DNA of 40,966 nucleotides, taken from an uncultured Flavobacteriales bacterium (lineage in GTDB: Bacteria; Bacteroidota; Bacteroidia; Flavobacteriales; JBLHRE01). Made by a program: the position numbers and the translations under genes. Positions within the stretch are counted from its first letter, which is position 1; each line of letters opens with the position of its first letter. The notes under the pieces were generated by a model, which saw only the letters and a list, made by a program, of their open reading frames with translations, did not search any database and had not been told where the DNA came from. The stretch lies in NCBI GenBank assembly GCA_937139155.1, contig CAKZPI010000044.1, forward strand, positions 1 to 40,966. The letters are read 5' to 3'. Positions 18,691 through 25,838 of this stretch are shown here, piece after piece.

Positions 18691-20508
18691 TTAGGGTTTT
18701 AGATCGCCGCGCAAGGTACGGAAACGAGAACGGGCCTCTACGGTGAATATGCTTCCAGGGTAACGCTCTAAGAGTTGTCGAAATGCCTCCATGGCTTTTT
18801 CAGAATCTCCTATTTGCTCTTGGTAAATTTGACCGAGAAGGAATAAGGCGTCGTCGCCTAAAAGGTCAGAGCCGTATTGTTTGGTGACGGTTTCTAAGAG
18901 CTGAACGGCCTCTGGGTATCTTTCCAATTCGGCAAGCGCCTGGGCCTTTAAGAAATAGGCTTCGTCAATGATTGAATTTGCAATGTGAATTTTGATCAAA
19001 CTATCAAGATGACCTAGGGCCTGGTTGTATTGTTTTTGGTAAACCTTCAGGTCGGCACGGGCGTAAATGCTCAAGGCTTCTGTGCTGGTATCAAGGGCCG
19101 TATTATCGTTGATCAATAGGGCCAATTCCATGGCATTGTTGGCAATGAGTTTTGAGGTAGAGGCTTTGAGTACATCCAATTGGCCTTGGGCGAAACCGAA
19201 ATCTCCGGTGAAATAATAAACCCGTGCTCGGCGGAATTTAGCTTCCTGCCCAATCCGGTCTTCTTTGAATGCTTTTTCTACCTGACCGTAAAGTAAAATG
19301 GCATCCCAAACCATTCCCCTGAAAAGGTAAACATCCGCCAATTCCATTTTTAGTTCAGCTCGATGAAGATCCGTGGCTCCGGGAATTTCAAGGGCGGCTT
19401 CAAGAAGGGTTTGGGCTGAATCTTCCTGACCTAAATAAAAGGCTCGTAGATGGGCCAAATCACGAATCAGGAGTATGGTTTGCCTTCCCTTTCCAAATTC
19501 ATCCAGTGTTTCGAGGTAGGCCGTTTCAAGTTTGTTTAAGTCTTCTAAGGTATAATCCGTGGTGGTAACCACCTTTTCTTGAAGCACCCTTAACCTCGAC
19601 ATTCTTGCATCAAGGTAGTAGGGAGACCGCTGGCCCACCTCTATGATGTAGTCGTAAGAATTTATGGCTGCTTCATAGGCTTTATTGTTGAAGGCTATTC
19701 TTGCAAGCTGAAAAATTCTCTGTTGGTCATCATTCATCCTTTTGTCTAAAGCTCTAAGCTGAATGAATGCCTGGTTGAAGTTTTTTTCTTGAATGAAAAG
19801 CCAAGTGAGCAGGTCAATATAGCTTTCGCGGGAATCGTCTTGAATTCTGGTGATGAGAAGGCGACGGAGAATTTGGTTGGTCTCAAAATTAGGGTCGTCT
19901 GAAATCACCCTGCTCAGCCTAGATTTCACCGTTTGAATATAGGCACGATTGATTTGAATAAGGTCAAGGTACTGTTCTAAAAATTCCTCGGTTTTCTCTT
20001 GTTGAGCGTATATTTCAGCCATTTGAAGCTGAAAACTAGAGCTGGGCAAAAGGGCTTGTCCGGTTTTATAAACCTTAAGGGCCCAATCCAATTCTTGGTA
20101 TTTAATGAAGCGATTGGCCAGGGGGTGAATCATGTTCAACTGATCCGGAAGGAAACTTAGAGCCTCTTCATAAGCGGCAATTTCTCCTTCTTTATTTCCG
20201 GATTTTGAAAGCACCATGCCCAGGTCAATATGGTAAATGGGGTAGTTTTTAAAGCGTTTGATTTGCTTTTTGGTGAGCTTTTCAGCGGATTTCCAGTCTT
20301 GAAGCTCAATGAGGCAGGTGAGGTAATCATCGTAAACGGCCTGGCTGTAATTTTGCTTATACACCGTTTCGAAAAGGCTGGCAGCCTTGTCAAATTCACC
20401 TTTCCTTTGGTACTCCCTTGCTAGTTCTTCGTCTTGGGCCTGAGCCAGTTGGGTCAATGCCAAGAATAGACCAAGGAGGGAGGTTTTAAGGAGAGGAGAG
20501 AATTTCAT
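18691..20508 (-). CDS. Periplasmic/envelope TPR-repeat protein
   Basis: The 605-residue product starts with a signal peptide (about 1-24, ending LTQLAQAQ) and is then made almost wholly of tetratricopeptide-type helical repeats, seen for example in YQRKGEFDKAASLFETVYK, YPEAVQLLETVTKQYGSDL and AMEAFRQLLERYPGS. TPR arrays act as protein-binding scaffolds; the C-terminal repeats resemble those of BamD/YbgF-type envelope proteins. No catalytic domain is seen. It overlaps the lipoprotein gene upstream by 23 bases and is followed 2 bases later by the DUF4286 gene, within a conserved Bacteroidota order. Confidence 0.85.
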   Translation of the reverse strand: MKFSPLLKTSLLGLFLALTQLAQAQDEELAREYQRKGEFDKAASLFETVYKQNYSQAVYDDYLTCLIELQDWKSAEKLTKKQIKRFKNYPIYHIDLGMVLSKSGNKEGEIAAYEEALSFLPDQLNMIHPLANRFIKYQELDWALKVYKTGQALLPSSSFQLQMAEIYAQQEKTEEFLEQYLDLIQINRAYIQTVKSRLSRVISDDPNFETNQILRRLLITRIQDDSRESYIDLLTWLFIQEKNFNQAFIQLRALDKRMNDDQQRIFQLARIAFNNKAYEAAINSYDYIIEVGQRSPYYLDARMSRLRVLQEKVVTTTDYTLEDLNKLETAYLETLDEFGKGRQTILLIRDLAHLRAFYLGQEDSAQTLLEAALEIPGATDLHRAELKMELADVYLFRGMVWDAILLYGQVEKAFKEDRIGQEAKFRRARVYYFTGDFGFAQGQLDVLKASTSKLIANNAMELALLINDNTALDTSTEALSIYARADLKVYQKQYNQALGHLDSLIKIHIANSIIDEAYFLKAQALAELERYPEAVQLLETVTKQYGSDLLGDDALFLLGQIYQEQIGDSEKAMEAFRQLLERYPGSIFTVEARSRFRTLRGDLKP

Positions 20509-21037
20509 TTTCCAATAGCTTTCGTTGATGACGCTTGGTTATCAAGTGGTTTTTGGCCTGGTTCAAGGCCTTTTTATGCACGTTTAAATTGTAAGAGATG
20601 TTAAGCAATTGCTTCCTTTCATCTTGTAAGTATACGAAGAAACGCTCCTTTTTGATGCTTCTTGTCTTCCGGTCGTCACGAAGCTGTAAGATTCGATTTT
20701 CTGTGGCTTCCAGTTGGGTTTGAACCTCCCCTAAGCCTTTCAGATGAACTGCCCATTGGTTTTTTAAATGAACCCAGAATTCAAGTTCGGCCCTTTTTAG
20801 GCTATCTTCTATGCTCTGGGGCTTGGGCATGGAATCTACCCATTGTTTTAGATCGTAGAACCCGCTGTCAGGATGGGTGCGTTTAAACTCCTCAAGTTCG
20901 GTTTTCTCCTGGTTGAGGAAAGAAATCACCAAATCAACCGATCGCATTTCCTTTTTTATGTTCATATCCGAACATCCCGTAAGGAGAAACAGGAAAAACA
21001 GGCTGGATAAAACCGAGTATTTAATCGATTTTTTCAA
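20486..21037 (-). CDS. Hypothetical lipoprotein
   Basis: The 183-residue protein has a lipoprotein signal peptide with lipobox LLTGC (lipidated Cys at 22), followed by a mainly charged helical region rich in Lys, Glu and Leu (RSVDLVISFLNQEKTELEEF, then LQLRDDRKTRSIKKERFF-like sequence) that is likely coiled coil. I do not recognise a named family. Its start overlaps the serS 3' end by 17 bases and its end overlaps the TPR gene by 23 bases, so the lipoprotein and TPR proteins may act together at the envelope (inference). Confidence 0.8.
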   Translation of the reverse strand: MKKSIKYSVLSSLFFLFLLTGCSDMNIKKEMRSVDLVISFLNQEKTELEEFKRTHPDSGFYDLKQWVDSMPKPQSIEDSLKRAELEFWVHLKNQWAVHLKGLGEVQTQLEATENRILQLRDDRKTRSIKKERFFVYLQDERKQLLNISYNLNVHKKALNQAKNHLITKRHQRKLLENEILSSP

Positions 21038-22292
21038 ATTTGGTATAGGTTTGAAGCGCTTTCGGAATTAAGATTCCGTCTTCGGTTTGGTTGTTTTCAA
21101 GCAAAGCTGCCAAAATTCTTGGAAGTGCAAGGGCTGATCCGTTTAAAGTATGGCAAAGCTGGGTTGATTTTTCGCTTCCGCGGAAGCGTAATTTCAATCG
21201 ATTCGACTGAAAAGCCTCAAAATTAGAGACGGAAGATACCTCCAACCACCTTTCCTGGGCCTGACTCCAAACCTCGAAATCGTAGGTTAGGGCTGAGGTA
21301 AATCCTAAATCGCCTCCGCATAAACGTACGATGCGATAGGGCAATTCAAGGGCTTCTAAGATTCCTTTCACATGCTCAACCATTTCTTCCAAGGCTTGGT
21401 ACGATTCGTCCGGATGCCGAACCTGAACAATTTCAACCTTGTCAAATTGATGCAAACGATTCAATCCGCGAACGTCTTTACCATAAGACCCAGCCTCTCT
21501 TCGGAAACAAGGAGTATAGGCGGTGAATTTTATGGGAAGGTCAGATTGGTTTAAAATTTCATCCCTCAAAAGATTGGTTACAGGAACCTCAGCGGTGGGA
21601 ATCAAGTAAAGGTTATCACCAGTTACATGGTACATCTGCCCCTCTTTATCCGGAAGCTGTCCGGTACCAAATCCGGATGCTTCATTCACCAAATGAGGAG
21701 GGATGATTTCTTCGTACCCTGCTTCGGTATTATAGTCTAAGAAAAACTGAATCAAAGCTCTTTGAAGTCGGGCTCCTTTGCCAGTATAAACCGGGAAACC
21801 TGCTCCGGTGATTTTGGTGCCCAGTTCAAAGTTTATCAGTTTATATTTCTCGGCAAGTTCCCAATGGGGCATGGCGTTTTCAGGAGACTTCTCAACCTTG
21901 CCTTGGCTGAAAATTTCTAGGTTGTCTTGATCTGATTTCCCCTCCGGCACCAAATCATTCGGAACATTAGGAATGTGGGTCAAAACCTCGTGAAGCTCTT
22001 CTTGAAGCTTCTGTAAACCCTCTTGCATGCCCTTTACCTCACCTTTCATGGCAGCCATTTTCTCGCGTAGGGCCGTAGCCGCTTCTTTCTGTCCGGATTT
22101 AAACAAGTTGCCAATTTCCTTAGACGCCTTGTTGCTTTCTGCTAGGGTTTGGTCAAGCTTGGTTTGAGCCTCTCTTCTTTTCTTATCTAGGTCAAGGGCT
22201 TCTTCAACCCATTCTCTGGCGTCTAGGTTTCTGCGTTTTAGCTTTTCAATGATTTCTTCCGCGTTTTCACGGATGTAATGGATTTGCAACAT
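21021..22292 (-). CDS. serS: Seryl-tRNA synthetase
   Basis: The 423-residue enzyme charges tRNA-Ser. It has an N-terminal antiparallel coiled-coil arm (about 25-105) that contacts the long variable arm of tRNA-Ser, and a class II catalytic core with motif 2 (YTPCFRREAGSYGKD) and motif 3 (SNFEAFQSNRLKLRFR). Length is normal. It is the first gene of the minus-strand block; an exact -7 element lies 20 bases upstream. Confidence 0.98.
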   Translation of the reverse strand: MLQIHYIRENAEEIIEKLKRRNLDAREWVEEALDLDKKRREAQTKLDQTLAESNKASKEIGNLFKSGQKEAATALREKMAAMKGEVKGMQEGLQKLQEELHEVLTHIPNVPNDLVPEGKSDQDNLEIFSQGKVEKSPENAMPHWELAEKYKLINFELGTKITGAGFPVYTGKGARLQRALIQFFLDYNTEAGYEEIIPPHLVNEASGFGTGQLPDKEGQMYHVTGDNLYLIPTAEVPVTNLLRDEILNQSDLPIKFTAYTPCFRREAGSYGKDVRGLNRLHQFDKVEIVQVRHPDESYQALEEMVEHVKGILEALELPYRIVRLCGGDLGFTSALTYDFEVWSQAQERWLEVSSVSNFEAFQSNRLKLRFRGSEKSTQLCHTLNGSALALPRILAALLENNQTEDGILIPKALQTYTKFEKID

Positions 22293-22311
22293 GCCTTGAG
22301 ATTTTGAGGGG

Positions 22312-22319
22312 CAAAAGTA
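22312..22319 (-). promoter_or_regulatory. -7 box of the serS operon
   Basis: The minus strand reads TACTTTTG, an exact match to TAnnTTTG, 19 bases before the serS ATG. A matching TTG at -33 is not evident. It lies just downstream of the terminator of the preceding gene, as expected for a new transcript. Confidence 0.55.
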
Positions 22320-22333
22320 CGACTACCCAGAAA

Positions 22334-22359
22334 AAATCCCACGGAATTCCGCGGGATTT
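22334..22359 (-). terminator. Near-perfect palindromic terminator of the T9SS cargo gene
   Basis: A 26-base palindrome with arms AAATCCC-A-CGGAA and TTCCG-C-GGGATTT has one mismatched pair and no separate loop, with GAATTC at the centre. On the minus strand it is followed by a T-run (TTTTTT), and it starts 20 bases after the stop at 22380, so it probably ends that transcript. Confidence 0.7.
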
Positions 22360-22379
22360 AAATCAAGGACAAAACAGGC

Positions 22380-24110
22380 TTAATCAAGGAGAATTATTTT
22401 CCTTCGAATGCCCGGGCCTTCATCAGGCGAAACCTCAAGAATATAGACTCCTGCTTGGTTTTGCCCGATTTGTAGGGAGTGGTGTGTGGTTTTAATTTTT
22501 TCAGATAGAATCAAGGCTCCGCTCAAATTGTAAAGATTTACCCGAGTTTCTTTTTCAGGATCAAGACCTTCAAGCCGTATTTCTTCCCGGGTGGGATTGG
22601 GGTAAATGCTTAGTTTCAGAATTGCTTCTTCCTCCATATGCACATAATTATTGGCGTAGAGTTTGTCGAAAACATTTTGGCATACATCAGAATTTGTAAA
22701 CATTGCCTCCTTTCCTCCAGAAACTCCTCCAAATTGGTCTCTACCAAAAACCACTGCCGCAGAGAAAGTAAGAACCTCTCCAGGTTCAAAATTAAGTGGG
22801 CCCATGCCCATGTAGGCTTTCTTATCTGTTGTTAATGAATCATACCAGGGATGAATGGGGTTGGGATTTTGTGCATTTCCTCCAATACCCCAACCAAAGA
22901 TTGTATCCGTATGGCCCGGATAAATAAAATCAGCCTCAGGGGCATTCAGTTCACAGCCTAAATCTCCATACCTAAGATGATCATACATGGTGCCAATGCT
23001 TTGTATGGCCTCATATAGATTGTTTGGAGTTTGAGACATACAGGCTTGATTGCTTTGGAAAACATTGGACAAGGATACGTGTTCATTAAATTCGTCAACC
23101 ACCCCATTCCGGTTGTTATCAATTCCATCGTTTGAATCGGCCAAAGGTCCTTTTAGTATTACAACTCCAGCGGAAGGTGGGTTTAGCCCGTACCCATAAA
23201 GGCCTTCATCGTTTTCATCGCCATTAAATACATAAGCCAAGTTCCGTTGTACGTCTGTACCCATTAAATCATCAAAATAGTTCCCAAGGTCAAAATCAAC
23301 CAACATTCCTAGATAAACCTGTGAATAAGCCTGATTTGAGCGGTTGATAATTTTAAAATCATAAAAGGTTTGATAACCTAAGGCAGAGCTTGAGTCTGAA
23401 AAGGCATAAGACAAGGAATGCACCTCAACGCCCAAGGGTAGCGCTTGGGTTTCGTTATGCGTATTTCCAACATCATTGAAAATCTTGTAAATAACCTGAT
23501 CACCATGCAATTGATTATAGTACCAGCGGGTATTATCGTAATCAAATCCAGGATATTCTCCCAAATGCGGTTCATAAATTCCATTGTTGTTGGCGTCGTG
23601 GAATGGGGCCAGTTTTAGAGGCTCGCCACGGCTAGTATCTCCGTTACCTGGCCAATCTAAAATGCTTTGAGGAATCACATATCCGGCTTGACCGTAATGG
23701 GCACGCATGGAATCAACGGTTGATTTGTTCAATTTATAAACTTTCTCATAGGCTTGGCAGGAAGACCTGTTAGCCGTAACCCCTGGCTTTAGTACCGGGC
23801 CAGGGTAAAAATCGCTTCCATTTTGGCGATATGATTCTCCCGCAATCCGCAAATTCCCCAAGGAATCGAGCCCTCCAATTATCAAGCCTCTTGAAAACAT
23901 GGTTTGCTTTCCGCTGTTTTTTGGAACCTCATAACCCATGTTATGAATTGGTGAAAACCAATCGTTTCCTCCAGGCAAAATCAAGGCATTTACTTGGTTT
24001 ATGTTTAAATAAGCCCCGTTAAAGGCCGGACTAAAGCAGTCTCCTGTGGTTTGGGCAGGTACCGATAAACCAAAGAGAAAGGAAATAATAATTATGGCAG
24101 CGGCTTTCAT
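22380..24110 (-). CDS. Secreted protein with T9SS type A C-terminal sorting domain
   Basis: The 576-residue protein has an N-terminal signal peptide (about 1-19, ending VPAQT) and a C-terminal sorting domain (about 500-576) starting SIYPNPTREEIRLEG and containing NLSGALILSEKI and AGVYILEVS. Such proteins cross the outer membrane through the T9SS, whose pore SprA is encoded in this window. The body is not recognised; it contains Asp/Asn/Gly loops such as HDANNNGIYEP and DNNRNGVVDEFNE that look like calcium-binding turns. It is a single gene with its own -7 box and terminator. No enzymatic motif is visible. Confidence 0.85.
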   Translation of the reverse strand: MKAAAIIIISFLFGLSVPAQTTGDCFSPAFNGAYLNINQVNALILPGGNDWFSPIHNMGYEVPKNSGKQTMFSRGLIIGGLDSLGNLRIAGESYRQNGSDFYPGPVLKPGVTANRSSCQAYEKVYKLNKSTVDSMRAHYGQAGYVIPQSILDWPGNGDTSRGEPLKLAPFHDANNNGIYEPHLGEYPGFDYDNTRWYYNQLHGDQVIYKIFNDVGNTHNETQALPLGVEVHSLSYAFSDSSSALGYQTFYDFKIINRSNQAYSQVYLGMLVDFDLGNYFDDLMGTDVQRNLAYVFNGDENDEGLYGYGLNPPSAGVVILKGPLADSNDGIDNNRNGVVDEFNEHVSLSNVFQSNQACMSQTPNNLYEAIQSIGTMYDHLRYGDLGCELNAPEADFIYPGHTDTIFGWGIGGNAQNPNPIHPWYDSLTTDKKAYMGMGPLNFEPGEVLTFSAAVVFGRDQFGGVSGGKEAMFTNSDVCQNVFDKLYANNYVHMEEEAILKLSIYPNPTREEIRLEGLDPEKETRVNLYNLSGALILSEKIKTTHHSLQIGQNQAGVYILEVSPDEGPGIRRKIILLD

Positions 24111-24127
24111 ACTTCAAGGGTTTCTAA

Positions 24128-24135
24128 CAAACCTA
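24128..24135 (-). promoter_or_regulatory. -7 box of the T9SS cargo gene
   Basis: The minus strand reads TAGGTTTG, an exact match to TAnnTTTG, 17 bases before the ATG at 24110. No TTG at the expected distance was seen. Confidence 0.5.
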
Positions 24136-24204
24136 TTAAATTCCAGTTGAGAAGAAGATTGAATTTCTTTTATAAATCACAGTTTCAGATTTATTAGAGA
24201 AAAA

Positions 24205-24225
24205 ACTCTATCGACTTAGTAGAGT
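24205..24225. promoter_or_regulatory. 21-bp dyad, candidate operator of cysC-cysD
   Basis: Perfect 6-base arms ACTCTA and TAGAGT flank a 9-base spacer. The site agrees at 15 of 21 positions with the dyad before cysN (12062-12082). It ends 13 bases before the -7 element of cysC and so covers the -33 region, where a bound protein would control polymerase access. Regulation by sulfur status is inferred from the genes, not shown. Confidence 0.65.
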
Positions 24226-24238
24226 GATAGAATTAATT

Positions 24239-24246
24239 TACCTTTG
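24239..24246 (+). promoter_or_regulatory. -7 box of cysC-cysD, abutting the start codon
   Basis: TACCTTTG is an exact TAnnTTTG match. Only 5 bases separate it from the cysC ATG, so transcription would begin at or next to the start codon. There is no TTG at -33; the dyad occupies that place, which fits a promoter that depends on a regulator. Confidence 0.65.
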
Positions 24247-24251
24247 CAGCC

Positions 24252-24860
24252 ATGAAAAAAGCACCTGAAAATATTTTCCCTGTATTTGATCGGTTGGTGA
24301 ACCGTGCAGAGAAAGAGGGTAGATTGAAACAGCACTCAAAAGCCATTTGGATGACGGGCTTATCGGGTTCAGGCAAGACCACCATTGCGGTTGAGCTTGA
24401 GAAAAGGCTTTTTGCCCTAGGCTATTTCACCCAGGTTTTGGATGGAGACAATGTGCGTTCCGGACTGAATAATAACCTTGGTTTTTCGGAAGAAGACCGA
24501 ACCGAAAACATCCGCAGAATTGCAGAGCTGAATAAGCTATTCTTGAACTGCGGAATCATTACCATTAACTGCTTTGTGAGTCCTACCACCGCCATTCGGG
24601 CCCAGGCAAAAGAGATAATTGGGGCTGAAGACTTCCTTGAAGTTTTTGTGAATACCCCCTTTGAAGTTTGCGAGCAACGAGATGTGAAGGGGCTTTATAA
24701 AAAGGCAAGAGCTGGAGAAATCAAGAACTTTACTGGATTGGACGCTCCTTTTGAAGAGCCTTCCGGCGAAAGCATCATTGAAATAAAAACAGAGAACCAA
24801 TCGGTTGAAGAATCGGTGGTTGAATTATTGAATCAAATTTTACCTCTTATAAAATTATGA
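24252..24860 (+). CDS. cysC: Adenylyl-sulfate kinase
   Basis: The 202-residue kinase phosphorylates adenylyl sulfate (APS) to PAPS. The P-loop GLSGSGKT (36-43) and the APS-binding stretch DGDNVRSGLNNNLGFSEEDR (64-83) are intact, and the length is typical of stand-alone CysC. The gene overlaps cysD by 4 bases (ATGA), so they are co-translated. A regulator-type dyad and a -7 box lie just upstream. PAPS can feed sulfate reduction or sulfation of polymers; the window does not show which. Confidence 0.97.
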   Translation: MKKAPENIFPVFDRLVNRAEKEGRLKQHSKAIWMTGLSGSGKTTIAVELEKRLFALGYFTQVLDGDNVRSGLNNNLGFSEEDRTENIRRIAELNKLFLNCGIITINCFVSPTTAIRAQAKEIIGAEDFLEVFVNTPFEVCEQRDVKGLYKKARAGEIKNFTGLDAPFEEPSGESIIEIKTENQSVEESVVELLNQILPLIKL

Positions 24861-25762
24861 CACGTTACCATTTACGCCACTTAGAAGAATTAGAAGCGGA
24901 GGCCATTTATGTAATTCGCGAGGTGGCTGCCCAGTTTGAAAAGCCTGTGATGTTATTTTCAGGCGGAAAAGACAGCATTGTTATGTTCCACCTTGCCCGA
25001 AAGGCTTTCTACCCTGCCCAGGTTCCTTTTCCTTTGATGCATATTGATACGGGGCATAATTTTGAAGAAACCATTGCTTTTCGTGACGCTTTGGCGGAAA
25101 AGTACGGGGTGAATATGATTGTGAAGTATGTTCAAGACAGCATTGATCAAGGAAAGGCCCGTGAAGAGAAAGGCCACAATGCCTCTAGAAACGGACTTCA
25201 AACCGTAACCTTACTAGACGCCCTGGAAGAAGAAAAATTTGATGCAGCCATGGGAGGCGCCCGTAGAGATGAAGAAAAAGCCCGTGCCAAGGAAAGATTT
25301 TTCTCGCATAGAGATGAATTTGGTCAGTGGGAACCCAAAAACCAAAGACCTGAACTATGGAATATTTTCAACGGAATGAAGCATTTGGGTGAGCATTTTA
25401 GAGTTTTCCCAATTTCAAACTGGACCGAAATGGATGTTTGGCAGTATATCTTGAAAGAGAATATTGACATTCCCAACCTATACTTCTCGCATAAAAGAGA
25501 AATGGTTGAAAGAGACGGAACCTTCCTAGCAAAATGCGATCACATTCAACTTAAGCCCAATGAATCTTGGGTTGAGAAAACCATTCGCTTCCGTACCATT
25601 GGAGATATGACCTGTACCGGAGGAACCCTGAGTGGAGCGGCTGACCTTGAAGCCATCATTGAAGAAGTGGCAGCAACTCGTCAAACCGAACGCGGAGGAA
25701 GAGCAGACGATAAGCGATCTGAAGCCGCAATGGAAGACCGGAAAAAGAAAGGGTATTTCTAG
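24857..25762 (+). CDS. cysD: Sulfate adenylyltransferase subunit 2
   Basis: The 301-residue catalytic subunit joins sulfate to ATP to make APS, powered by the CysN GTPase. The PP-loop SGGKDS (35-40), DTGHNFEETIAFRD and the C-terminal MTCTGG and RADDKRSEAAME motifs are all present. It overlaps cysC by 4 bases. Its obligate partner cysN is about 13 kb away on the opposite strand, unlike the usual adjacent cysD-cysN. A strong terminator follows. Confidence 0.97.
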   Translation: MTRYHLRHLEELEAEAIYVIREVAAQFEKPVMLFSGGKDSIVMFHLARKAFYPAQVPFPLMHIDTGHNFEETIAFRDALAEKYGVNMIVKYVQDSIDQGKAREEKGHNASRNGLQTVTLLDALEEEKFDAAMGGARRDEEKARAKERFFSHRDEFGQWEPKNQRPELWNIFNGMKHLGEHFRVFPISNWTEMDVWQYILKENIDIPNLYFSHKREMVERDGTFLAKCDHIQLKPNESWVEKTIRFRTIGDMTCTGGTLSGAADLEAIIEEVAATRQTERGGRADDKRSEAAMEDRKKKGYF

Positions 25763-25800
25763 ACCTAGATCTAAAACACCCCTTAGCATATTAAGATCAT

Positions 25801-25823
25801 AAAGCCCCTTCATGGGGCTTTTT
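25801..25823 (+). terminator. Intrinsic terminator of cysC-cysD
   Basis: A perfect 8-bp stem AAAGCCCC / GGGGCTTT with loop TTCAT is followed by Ts. It lies 38 bases after the cysD stop and before the flavoprotein start, and it also shows that the upstream ATG at 25812 (inside the hairpin) is not the start of the next gene. Confidence 0.9.
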
Positions 25824-25838
25824 CTATATCTTGCAAGC

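Noticed and set aside
25812..25838. Upstream ATG for the flavoprotein
   Set aside because: It lies inside the cysD terminator hairpin, and the FAD-binding N-terminus fits ATG 25839.
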